The notes under the pieces are model-generated. The model made no database searches and had not been told where the DNA came from. It saw nothing but the letters and a program-made list of their open reading frames with translations. This document shows positions 25,114 through 35,395 of a stretch of 64,000 nt of DNA, in pieces. Both the position numbers and the translations under genes were made by a program. Source of the stretch: Eremophila alpestris peregrina (taxonomy: Eukaryota > Chordata > Aves > Passeriformes > Alaudidae); NCBI GenBank assembly GCA_009792885.1, contig WMCF01000170.1, positions 567,990-631,989 of the forward strand, written 5' to 3'. The number at the start of each line of letters is the position of its first letter. Position 1 is the first letter of the stretch.

Positions 25114-25586
25114 CCGGAATGGACACGATAAACTGCTTAAAACTGGGGTGTCCGTGCTATCCTTGTATTCACTTTGAGTGTGCTTACTGTAACGAGGTTC
25201 AGGTTGTTTATTGTAAAAGGGGATACAGGCTGAGGGGATTGTGTTCTAAGTGTTTTAAAATCGAACAGGATCTGACCTCACTTATCCTTAGGCTAGCCAC
25301 TAACCTAGGAATATTAGAATTGGACTCTATTGAGTGTTATCGCTTATACAAGTACGGGGTAAGAGGGAAGTTAGATGCAAAAGCACAGGCTTTAGTGACT
25401 GAGTGCTGGAGACCAAATCGTAAAGTGCCTTGCAGTGCCAGTGAAGTAAAATCAGTGCGTTGGGGTGCCTTTAAGAGAAGGTATGCAACCAGGATAATTT
25501 ATGGAAACCCGGAGGAACACTCTTGCTGCCAAGAAGATGGTCTTCCTCTCCACCGGTGGCAACCTGCTGGGCGCAGGCAATGGTAG
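25110..25586 (+). CDS. Cysteine-rich ORF between ERV pol and env
   Basis: An uninterrupted frame of 158 codons starts at an ATG that overlaps the pol stop by four bases (ATGA) and ends inside env. The first 48 residues hold nine cysteines, at 9, 14, 16, 19, 24, 27, 35, 45 and 48, including three CxxC pairs (16-19, 24-27, 45-48) and His21. Basic residues are interspersed between positions 36 and 42. A leucine-rich segment follows at about 55-72, and a basic patch (KSVRWGAFKRR) at about 115-125. The pattern suggests a small metal-binding, possibly nucleic-acid-binding, accessory protein. I do not recognise the family. Simple gammaretroviruses normally have no gene here. It may be a true accessory gene, an alternative env leader, or a chance open frame. 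With about one lesion per 400 bases in gag-pol, 477 clean bases alone prove little. Confidence 0.4.
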   Translation: MTGMDTINCLKLGCPCYPCIHFECAYCNEVQVVYCKRGYRLRGLCSKCFKIEQDLTSLILRLATNLGILELDSIECYRLYKYGVRGKLDAKAQALVTECWRPNRKVPCSASEVKSVRWGAFKRRYATRIIYGNPEEHSCCQEDGLPLHRWQPAGRRQW

Positions 25587-26165
25587 AGGAGCACACCCAT
25601 GGGGAATCCTGATGTTCCTGAGCCTAGTTGTGTGCCAGATGTCTGGCCTTCAATAGGAGAAGCGTCTGAGCACTAATAATAGGAGCTTGGTGAGTGAATG
25701 AGAACCTTGCTTCAAGGTCGTGGAGAAGGGACAACAAGAGACACGAATACTGGCATACCAGACCCAACACGACTGCTCGGGAAGCATTGAGGTAAGGCGC
25801 TGCTTTTACAGCGGTACTCCTTTCCAAAATTGTGAATTGGTGGGAGAGAGAACTTGTTACAATCCCAGAGCCATGCCTAGGATAAGACGGTCAAAGTTGC
25901 TTCAGGAAAAAGAAAAATCTATGTCATACATGAGGGTGAAATGTAATGTGGAATGGGTGCCTAATGTCCCGACATGTAATCAATGTAATCAAACTGTCTG
26001 GATTGGGGGAAGGAAGGAATCCACCTTTGTGGCATACCTTCAGGTAAACAAGTGCTATGACAGTGAAAAAATGGAAATGTGCACAATAAACGAGAAGACC
26101 TACTGGGTAGGCAGGAATCCAAAATACAGTAAACTCCCACTCACACTGGCAGCTTCCATCCTGCT
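25537..26165 (+). pseudogene. env: ERV env surface region, broken and 3'-truncated
   Basis: An ATG at 25537, in a different frame from the ORF it overlaps, opens a leader with a hydrophobic stretch ending in 'LMFLSLVVC', which reads as a signal peptide. The same frame meets TAG at 25654 and TGA at 25699, then stays open to 26223. The open part is cysteine-rich, has a CNQC (CxxC) motif and an N-glycosylation sequon (NQT), and fits a retroviral surface subunit. No furin site, fusion peptide, transmembrane subunit, polypurine tract or 3' LTR follows. The similarity to viral sequence fades near 26150-26170, where AT-rich flanking DNA begins. Orientation and neighbours fix the assignment; the exact retroviral clade of env is not recognisable from so short a piece. 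Confidence 0.65.
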
Positions 26166-29100
26166 ACTAATTAATTATGATTTTTGCTGCAATCCATGTA
26201 TAATATGCATCATCCTTGAATAAATTAAGAAATGCATGTGGACTGCTGTCTGCTCAAAATTGATACAAGTAGAAGAAAGAAATTGTGTACCCCACGGATA
26301 TTTTTTTTAAAGTGGTAATTGCTCTGCTTACAGTTTTGAAGCTTTTCAGTTGGCTAACTTAGTGTTATCAGGAAAGAAATGCAGGAGAAATATGAACCAT
26401 GTTTTGTGAGCATATGGAAGATCAGTTGTTAAATTAATTCCAAAATTAAATCATTGTGCATTAAGGATACCCTATAGCAGAATAGAAACATACTTCACTG
26501 TTTTCATTTTTAAAAAAATTACTTTCAAAATATGTTCTTTTACCACCTTGTGTGTCTATGCTTGCACATTTTTTTTTCTTTTGAATCAAATCTTTATGAA
26601 TTGGCAATTCCAAGAATGGCTAGTAAACATGATTTCAGTGTGTGCCGAGAGAATTTTATGTAAAAAAAGTCATGCTAGAGGATCTACAGTTTCAGCAAGC
26701 AATCTAGAGATGTGTGAAAGAGCTGACGAAGTAAATCATTATTTACTCTTGCTTATCATAAGACTTTTGCTCATGAGACATGCAAGCAACCTCATCTTAC
26801 TAATACATGATAGCTTTATTGGCTTGGTCCTTAAAATGGAGTGGACAGATGTATGGTAATTATCAAAATTAAGCAAGTTTTACAAAATTGAAGCATTTAA
26901 AGTTGTCTAAAATCCATGCATGACCTTTTATATTTTGATTATGCTGAACAAATTTAAAAGTAAATGAAGACATTTATAGGCTGCTACAAGTGATATATCA
27001 TGACATAAGTGCATGCTACCTTGATTATGTATTTAGAAATTACCTAATGAGAACAGTTTACACTCTCAACAGTGGAAAATCAAAGTGCACTTGATTGATG
27101 GGCTCCATTTTGAGATATCTGGGAAACAGTCACAGAACTGTAGTGTGCAGTAGACAATTCCTTTTCCTTGCAAGTCAGAAATTTATGTAGGAAAGGTAAA
27201 ACTCTAAAACAAGTTAGTGTGAAAGTATCATAACTGCATAAGCACTTTTCCAGAACTGATTCAACTTCCTACCAGTGGAAGACGGCTACAGTTTTGAGAC
27301 CTGAAACAGCATGTTCTGAGATAGCTTGAGTGTCTCTGTAGAAAACTGAAATGTAGATTGAGACCATAAAAATTACTATAAAAATCAGGATTCAGAAAGA
27401 CAGTTGCAAAGAGTGATCAGTCTTACTGATCCTCATCATACTGATGGCTCCTCTTTAATTTGGAGTGTAAGTTAAGAATACACCTGAAGAAGAGGGGACA
27501 ATCTGAGGGAAGAAGAGGAGGGTGTAGTTTTCTTTCAGAGCAGAGAATCTTGGTTTGAACCAGTTTCAGGATGGACAGGGACAGGGATAAAAAGGCTAGA
27601 AACATGTGTGGAGTTAAGAATATGTGGCTCTGTTGGATACTTAGGGACTGATGAAGAGAACATACAGCATGAGAGGTGACAGAAAGAGAAACATGGTGGG
27701 AATTGGCAGGGAGTCTTCTAAACTTGCTGAAACCATCAGAGATATTGAACCACCTGGGTGAAACTATTAGCTGTGGAGTATCCCTTCAGGCACCCTTAAC
27801 TTTGTAACTGAAGACAGCAGTCTCAGTATGCTAAATAAATCCCAACAGTTAAAAAAAAAAAAAAAAAAAAAAAGGTAACAAAGAAAGAAAAGGAAAAAAC
27901 CCCAAACACTGAGTTCCTGTTCCAGACTACCAGCTGCTCTTTTACCTTTATAGCATCTGCAGCATTTTCTGGAGCCACTGCTGACCTTCTTGTGTGAAAT
28001 TTCTCTTTTTTCCACCTTTCTCAAGGAAAGGAATGTGATAGTTTCTAGTTGTTATTGTTTCTGTTCAGTATACTTTCAAAAAATTTACTAAATTATTTAA
28101 AATCATTTCCCCTTATCTTCAGTTAGTCTCAATATTTGAGTTCTGGTACAAATCTAGAATGTTAAGAGCGAGACATTGCTCTGGTGTCTTGAATTGGACT
28201 GTATCCCAAATAATCAGTATCAGGGAATTTCTGTCATTTTCTTTTGGAATGAGCTAATCTATGGATCTGGGGAAAAAACCCCCACAAACTCTTTTTTTTT
28301 TTTTTTTTTGAAACCTTGTGGGTAATTCAAAATGTTCATGTATTCTTTTGTAATGGCAAGATGAAGTCGGAACTTCAGCTAACCACAGAGGAGAAAGAAC
28401 TTGTTTCATACCACAAACATAGTATTTCAGTCTCTGTCTTCCAGACCTCAGCACCTTTTCTCATCAATGTGTTACTGCCTCTCTCCAACTGATTGCTATT
28501 GCCCCTTTGTAATCTGGGACTGGATCCCCTTAGTTGATACTTCTGACTCTTTTTTTTTTTTTTCTCTTTTTTGTAGTCCATGTGTTTGGAAATGGGGCTC
28601 TGTGTGTGCTGCCCCATTCACCTTCCAGATACAGTGCAGCATTTCTCGATCTGAGTGGAAATATAAAGAAAAAAAGCACACCACATCTTGGGGAACTCCT
28701 GGAATTTGTTTTAACCCTTTGAATTGTTTTTGTTTATTCATATCCTATTTGATCTGGTTTGAACTTGACTTGTGAGCAAACGTCCACTGACTTTTTAATC
28801 TATTTATTTTTTATGAATTTATGAAAAGGATAATGCTCTGAATAGAGGTTTAATATCCTAAATTTTATTTTAGTTCTAATGCATGCTGCTAATCCCACCT
28901 AGTATGGTAAACCAGATGGTTTCTCAGATGCTGTCAAAATGCAGTATGTGGGTGTGTGTACATGTGTGTATACACACTGTAGAAGAACAGATCAAGAAAC
29001 TGTTACATCAATTTAAGGACCAAATTATGGCTGAAAACGATCCATATTCAACTGGCATTTCAATCACTGTTTTGGAATGCAATATGTTCTGGGATAAAAA

Positions 29101-29449
29101 TGAAGTTAGTGACTCTTGGTTATCATGACATTAGAACACCTAGACCTCAAAATTTTCAACTTCTGCTCTCCTCAAGGCATAATAAGCCAACACCTAATCC
29201 ACTTATAGTTTTGTATGTTTTTCTTTCCTTCAAGGTGAATAATGGGATGATCCAAATTTTTTGGTGCAGATCTTACCTGCTTCCAAATATTCCAAAATAT
29301 ATTTTACCTTTTGGAATTGTTATTAATATCAATCCTTTCATGAAATATATTGCTTTGTATTGCTAAAGGAGAAGCAGCTGCCTGAGCATTTGATGCATAT
29401 GTGAAAATGTCTTCCATGATATTGATTATCATCCTACCCAATTTAGGGC
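26166..29449. other. AT-rich non-coding DNA
   Basis: No gene or well-defined repeat is seen. There are homopolymer runs: A at 27851-27873, T at 28292-28309 and T at about 28551-28563. Confidence 0.45.
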
Positions 29450-30590
29450 ATCACAGTATAAAAAAGATATAAAGCTATTACAGAGCATCCAAAGGACAAT
29501 TAGGAAGTTGATGAAGGACCTTAAGGGGAAGCTGTAAGAGGAGTGGCTGAGGTCATTTGGCCTGTTCAGCCTGGAGAGGAGAGGACTGAGGGAGACCTCA
29601 CTGCAGTTACAACTTCCCCTTGCTCATGAGGGGAAGTGGAGGGGCAGACTCTCGGCTCTGACCAGAGACGGGATCTAAGTCAATGGCCTGAAGTAGTGTC
29701 AGAGAAGGTTTAAGTTTGATATTAGGAAAGGGTTCTTCCACTCGAGGGTGGTCAGGTGTGGAGGCTGTTAAGCTAGACAGTGTTAATATAAACACACTTC
29801 CCTGTAGAGAAGCCAGATGATAATATAAACATGCTCTCTTGGAAAGAGAGCAGTTAAGCCAGAGAGTATGTAAACACAACCCCATAAAAGAAAAACCCTG
29901 GCAAACAATGCTCTCTGTTATGGTTAAGAAATGTGTTAATCAGTTATATCTCATTGGTTCTTTTTACCCCTCCTGACTCGTTCCTTTTGGATCCTTTCCC
30001 TGTTTGGTCCCTTTCCCAATTCCATTCCCCATTGGCCAAGTTATGAAACCCTGCCCCTAGCTACCCTATATAGTCCCTCTCCCCTGGGACCAGTTGGCTC
30101 TTTCCCCTTTGGACTTTGTGGAATAAAGGAGCTCTCCTGGAAAGACCCTGTCTCACTGCTTTTACTCCTGCATCACCTGGGGTAGCAAATACGGCTTTGC
30201 AGCTCAGGCAGCCTCACCAAAGAGCTAATCACTCTGCACTTGAGAGTGCACAAGAAAGCTGATCACTCTGTGCCTCAGAGTGCTTTTCTAGGTGTCTTTT
30301 TAAAGATGCATCTAGCAAGGAAGGTTGCGGCATCTTCACCACCAGACCAGATCGCTACAGTCAGGCGCTGGAACAGGTTCCCCAGGGAATGGTCACATCC
30401 CTAAGGCTGCCAGATGTCAAGAAGTGTTTGGACAATGCTCTCAGGCACATGGTGGGATTGTTGGAGTGTCCTGTGCAGGGCCAGGAATTGGACTTTGATG
30501 ATCCTTGCAGGTCCCTTCCAACTCAGCTTATTCTTATGGTTCTGTGTCCTAGTCCCTTCCAACTCAGCTTATTCTTATGGTTCTGTGTCA
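29450..30590 (+). repeat. CR1 LINE 3' region, split by an LTR
   Basis: CR1 3' sequence runs from about 29450 to 29756 ('cctgttcagcctggagagg', 'ctcatgaggggaagtg', 'ttaggaaagggttcttc'). It resumes at 30366 ('ctggaacaggttccccaggg') and runs to the 'gtcccttccaactcag' 3' end. A solo LTR at 29757-30359 splits it. The 3' tail is duplicated: 30511-30548 and 30552-30589 are identical. Confidence 0.85.
29751..30365 (+). mobile_element. Solo LTR with 6-bp TSD inside CR1 (ERVK-like)
   Basis: An LTR spans 29757-30359 (603 bp), starting tgtggaggctg and ending gatcgctaca. It is flanked by the 6-bp duplication gtcagg at 29751-29756 and 30360-30365. A TATA-like tatata lies at 30067-30072 and an AATAAA signal at 30122-30127. 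The interrupted CR1 continues on both sides, so insertion is younger than the CR1. Confidence 0.9.
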
Positions 30591-30598
30591 TTCCTCAG

Positions 30599-30706
30599 GC
30601 TGCTGATGATGGTGACTTGAAGCCCGTGATGGCGGCTGGAGACTTTTGTGGAGTTGGCAAAAGTAGCATCCTGAATAGTCTGTTCAAGGAGGACTTGGCC
30701 AGTGAG
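30599..30706 (+). other. Possible P-loop GTPase-like exon fragment
   Basis: A 36-codon segment is preceded by a pyrimidine-rich AG acceptor (tgtcattcctcag) and followed by GT. It encodes a segment with GVGKSS and NSLF, resembling the G1 loop of P-loop GTPases (septin-like or related). The Walker A pattern is imperfect: an Asp stands where the leading Gly belongs. The frame stays open to 30808. It lies directly after a CR1 end. It could be a decayed host exon, a retrocopy fragment or chance. Confidence 0.2.
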
Positions 30707-30808
30707 GTCAATCTCTGTCACTTGTCCCTTCAGATGTGGCTCAGTGCCCATTTGCCATCCTTGCTCATTGTAGGGATTCCCAGGACCACAATATGTGGGT
30801 GTGGGTAA

Positions 30809-31292
30809 AGCAGCCCTGAGGCTGCTGGCAGTTCAGCTGAGCTGGGACCTGAGCCCAAACACACACCTTTGTCTGGCATATCTCTGTCTCTGCCTATGGG
30901 AGACTCTTCCACAGCAGGCAAACACTTCTGATTTACTGGGTAAATAAGTAATATCTATTTCACGTCAGCTTGTAGTTGCCAAAATTTGTTAATGTGGAGC
31001 AGATTTCTTGTTAAATCAAAGAATACACTGCATGTAGCAGTATATACATATATTTGTTTTTATTTTCAAATTATTTTACTACTGCACCTGCAGGTATTTT
31101 TAGATTTCTGCTGGATGCAGCTGCAATGTTTTGTTCCCATCATATATGCCCTCTTAAAGGAAAAGATTTTGTGTGTGTGCTCTCTCACTTTCTCCTTTTC
31201 TTTCCTTTTGCCTTCTGCAAAAAACCACATAATTATAAACAAACATACACTGTTGGCATTTTGCATATGGAAAATACTGTTCATATTTTTTC
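30809..31292. other. Non-coding DNA
   Basis: No gene or clear repeat is seen between the P-loop-like fragment and the next CR1. Confidence 0.4.
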
Positions 31293-31510
31293 ATAGAATC
31301 ATGGGATGGCTTGGATTGGAAGAGACCTTAAAGATCATCTTGTTCCAACACCCTGCCATGGGGAGGTGCCTGCCTCCTAGACGAAGTTGGTCCAAGCCCC
31401 ATACAGCTTGGCCTTGAACACTTCCAGGAATGGAGCATCCACAGCTTCTCTGGGAAACCTGTGCCAGTGCATTACCATGCTCACAAATAAGAACTTTTTC
31501 CTAATATTTA
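31293..31510 (-). repeat. CR1 LINE fragment
   Basis: The plus strand begins 'catagaatcatgggatggc', then 'ttggaagagaccttaaagatc' and 'ctgccatgggg', the reverse complement of the CR1 3' end. It stops at about 31510. Confidence 0.85.
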
Positions 31511-33290
31511 ATCTAAACTAAGATATAATAATTATATTACATAATAACAGTAGACATGATAAGATATAAAAATACAATACAATACATACATATTCTATTA
31601 ATATAATAACTATAAAGTAAAACAAGAAATAGAACAATATATATAACATATAATATGCAATAATAAACTATACAATCATAATTGAATACAGTGAAAATAA
31701 TACATAGAAACTAAGATTTTGTTCTATCTCATGTATTCTGCCTACACAGTAATTCCATGTCAGCCGATGTAAAGAGTAAATGGAAATAACTTTGATGTGC
31801 TAACTCTGTATTTATTTCCCGAAGTGACTTAATACTGAAAACACAAATCCAATAATTTTCAGGAACAAGAAACCTTTGGTACATGTTTTCCCTCTCTGGA
31901 CTGGTGGATCTTAATCAGCTGATCAAGCAGATAATTTTCTTTCTCATACTAATTACATGGTGTTCTGGATTTGAGCAGAGATGGATGATGGCAGCCATTC
32001 ATTTAGGTAATGTGGTAGCTTCCCAAAATACTTGATGCCTACGGAAATTTCCTCCTCCAGCACTATTCCTTCTCTTGCTCTCATATTAATTTTCAACACA
32101 ACTGAAAAGAAACAGTTGGCTCAGGTCCCTGGTTCATTTTGCAAATGAATCGGCTTGTCAGGAGAGTGACCTAAAGATGAAATTTTTAAGTAACGAGAGC
32201 TTGCCTTTGCAATAAGCAATCACCAGGCAATTATCACTTTATCACAATGACGAGGAAAATGAATAGTTAGAGGAACTGTAATTTGCTTTAATATTATCTA
32301 CCCTTGATGTCATTGAGCTTTAAAGTAATATTCAGCCTTCTATTAGGAAAAAAAAAGTGGCAACTATTAAGTATGGTGATTTTTTTTTCCAAGTTGCTTG
32401 GTGTCTGTGAGCTGGGATGCCAAGCCTTTGATTACATCCTTACAGCAACCCTGATAATGGGATGTGTTTTTTCCCCCTGCTTAATATAAAAATGCCAGCA
32501 GGAGGTCTTACTTTCAAAGACATTTGATAAAGAAGCCCACTCATGGAGTTGAGAGGAAATCAATTGAACTTTTTCATTTCATGTGGCTGTGATGCTTAAG
32601 TCCCATGGTATAATGCATTGCTTTTATGGGATTTTTCTGACAGTGGCTTCCTTCTGGCTTACTCTGCCTTTTGTCTCATGCTCTTGTGCATTTATTTTTG
32701 GCAAGTCTGCTTGTAATTTTAGGCTGTGAAATTTAGGGTATGGCATAGCATTACGTTGGCACACTCTAATGAGATTTTAAATATTTTTTGTATGTATTTA
32801 TACATTTTGTATTTATGTATCAGTGAGAGCTGAATAGCACTGTTATCACTAAATGAGCTCAAGAAGGAAATCTTCTGGAGCCCTAATACATATTCTCCCA
32901 TGCCTACCTTCAAACTTGAAAACATACATTAAAAAGAAAATATTCCCTTGCCCATTTGAAATTCCTGGCCTAAGATAGGAATGACCTATCGTATTTATCT
33001 TTCTCTCCTCTCCCTGGGAGCAATGCTAATAATTTAACCTGGAGGTTACAAGACACTGATGAGCCAGTATGAGCGTACAGATTCCCATCTGGCTGCTGAT
33101 GGATGTTGGTGTTTTTGTGGAGTGGACTGTGTGCTGCAACTGGTGGCTCCACAGAGCTGGTGCAGGCACAGGCCCAGGAACTTCTTTATTTGCTGGCGTG
33201 GCATTTGAAGGCTGGTTCACATCCTGGCTGTGCTGTACAGGTGTGCATTGTGTCAGTTCTCTTATGCCACTTAGCATACGTTTATGAAAG
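31511..33290. other. AT-rich non-coding DNA
   Basis: The first 200 bases are a very AT-rich, low-complexity stretch (ataata/tataata-type). Otherwise no gene or repeat is identified. Confidence 0.45.
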
Positions 33291-33852
33291 GAGGGTGTAC
33301 TGGTTTGAAAGCAAAACCCAGTGAGAGACTCCAAGTCAGAAATACAATTTAATAGGAAAACGATACAACAAATGTAATAGTAAAAGGAACAAAAAAAAGA
33401 CCCTTGCAGAGTCAGAATACAGCCTGACACCCTGTTCGTTAGGGTAGTGGTAGCAGTCCAAATGAAGCCGTTTTGTTGAAGCAGTGATCCTGTAGAAAGA
33501 TCTGGCAGCTCCTGTCCTCTGGGAATCCAGTCAGGCCATGTGGTGTCCCAAACTCCAGAGTATATCTAGGTGGGAATGCTTGGCTCCTCCCCCTTGGGCA
33601 GAGTATCTAACAATGGGCTGATATCATTCTATGAGTCATACAATGGGTCCTTGATTGCCCATTAAGCAGAGATAGCTCCCGAAGGGAGTTACCTGTGTGT
33701 CATTGGCCAGTGCATTGATGGCCCATTAACAGAAGGTAGTCTGGAGGGAGGGGGCAGGGAAAACACTGCCCCACCTGGTTCCAACAATCCATGAAGATGG
33801 TAATAGAATACATACTTTGGGCACATCTTACATTGCAACCTAGGACAGAGGG
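33291..33852 (-). mobile_element. Solo LTR with 5-bp TSD (ERVL-like)
   Basis: An LTR spans 33296-33847 (552 bp). On the minus strand it starts tgtcctaggttgc and ends aaaccagtaca. The duplication gaggg lies at 33291-33295 and 33848-33852. It is the reverse-orientation counterpart of the copy at 58251-58806, with close similarity along its whole length. Confidence 0.92.
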
Positions 33853-33995
33853 CTCAGGATTCTGTGCTTGTCTTCCCTGATCAGGGAAGTTTACTGGAGA
33901 ATCATGAAAGGGCAAAGCTCTTAATGAGACTTAATGAGAGTGACATGCAATTGGACACAGCCTGGAGTTGTAAGCAAAAAAATGTTAAAATCTTA

Positions 33996-34372
33996 TTCAC
34001 AGAATCACAGAATCACAGAAACAGAGAATAAGCTAATTTGGAAGGGATCCTCTAGAACCATTGAGTCCTACTCTTGGCCCTGCACAGGACCATCCCCAAG
34101 AGTTACACCATGTGCCTGAGACTATTGTCCATATGCTTCCTGAACTCTGTCAGGCTTGGTGCTGTGACCACTGCCCAGGAGAGCCTGTTCCAGTGCCCAA
34201 CCACCCTCTGGGTGTAAAACTTTTTCTTGATACCCAACCTAAACCTTCCCTGACACAACTTCAGGCCATTCCCTCAGGTGCTGTCAAGCGGCACTACAAA
34301 GAAGAGACCAGTGCCTGTCCCTCCTCTTCCCCTAATGAGGAAGTTGTAGTTAGAGTCCTGAACAGCTTTTTG
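33996..34372 (-). repeat. CR1 LINE fragment
   Basis: The sequence starts with repeated 'cacagaatcacagaatc' (the CR1 terminal repeat in reverse). 'aatttggaagggatcc', 'gaactctgtcaggcttgg' and 'gcctgttccagtgcccaacc' follow. It is the same subfamily as the fragment at 53357-53815. The right boundary, near 'aatgaggaagttgtag', is approximate. Confidence 0.8.
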
Positions 34373-35310
34373 CTGGAGGCTAGTCCAACATTGAAGATCA
34401 AGGCTTGCCTTGGCTTTTTCTCACATCCTCTTGGATGTCCTTGTCTCCAAATTAGGAAGTGCGTACTTTTGTCTGATCACATAAAAACTACATACCTTAG
34501 AGAGGATTTTTAGGAGAGAAGGTGTCCTACTGCTCTTTGTCTGTCAGCAATCCCTGCCCTCACACAGCAGCTTCCAGGTGCAGTCTTTGATGGGTGGATT
34601 TTGGACAGCTGCACAGCTTGACATTGCCATATCCTCATTCCTGGGCAGGGTGTGATGCCCGGTCACCTCCAGCCAAACCCTGTGGCATGTGCTCCCCACT
34701 GGCATGTGTCTCTTCCTCTGTTACTTAGTGTGCTGTTTGTGATGTGGGGAAAAGAGGGACCTTCTGATACACAGCTTAGATTTTACCCAGACTTTACCCT
34801 TTTTTTTGTTCCTGTGTCTATCACTTTCTAGTGGCTCTAGCACAGGTCCTTACTTTAATTCCTTAATTGCTTTCCTAGCTGTCCCTGTTCTGTTATGAAT
34901 TGTTAGCCTTGGATGCACTAGAAGGAGAACAGAGAAACCTTTTGCAGAATGTGATTAATTTACTTATAGTTAAGAGAAATTGAAGTAATGGAAGAAAAGT
35001 GAAAAAACTACATTTTCTGTTTTGAATGCATTTTTATTTAATTTCATAATGTTGAATTAATATTACATTTTAAAGCTGTGGGCCACACAGGAAAGCCTCC
35101 AGCCTATTTGGAGGCCTGACAGAAAAGGAACAACTGTGGAGAGAAAACAGTACAATCTCTAAGATCCATAGGACCTAGGCAACTATAAGCTTTATTTCAG
35201 TCAAGTCTCATTCTGGTTTAAAGAAGAAAAAGAAAAGAGAAAAGAAAAGAGAAGAATTTATAATTAGAAGATCACCACAATGAGATGATACAGGAAAACA
35301 GCTGAAAAAT
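34373..35310. other. Non-coding DNA, possible CR1 remnant at left
   Basis: The first 200 bases may be a rearranged CR1 continuation ('cttggctttttctcacatcc'). Beyond that no gene or repeat is evident. A purine-rich stretch lies at about 35222-35256. Confidence 0.35.
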
Positions 35311-35395
35311 CATAGAATCACAGACAGTGTGAGAAGAGATCTTAAAGATCATCTAGTTCCAACTCCCTGCCATGGGCAGAGACACAATGTAACCT
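35311..35395 (-). repeat. Short CR1 3'-end fragment
   Basis: 'aatcatagaatcacagacag', 'gagatcttaaagatcatc' and 'ccatgggcagagacac' form the reverse complement of the extreme CR1 3' end, truncated after about 85 bases. Confidence 0.75.

Noticed and set aside
25720..26223. Independent gene of 167 codons
   Set aside because: It has no ATG start and is in frame with the env leader at 25537 beyond two stops, so it is the remaining part of broken env; its last codons are flanking DNA.
30389..30808. 139-codon ORF as a whole gene
   Set aside because: Its first half is CR1 3' sequence including the duplicated tail; only the short P-loop-like part is worth noting.
34061..34513. 150-codon plus-strand ORF
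   Set aside because: It reads through an antisense CR1 fragment; the frame is a by-product of the CR1 sequence.
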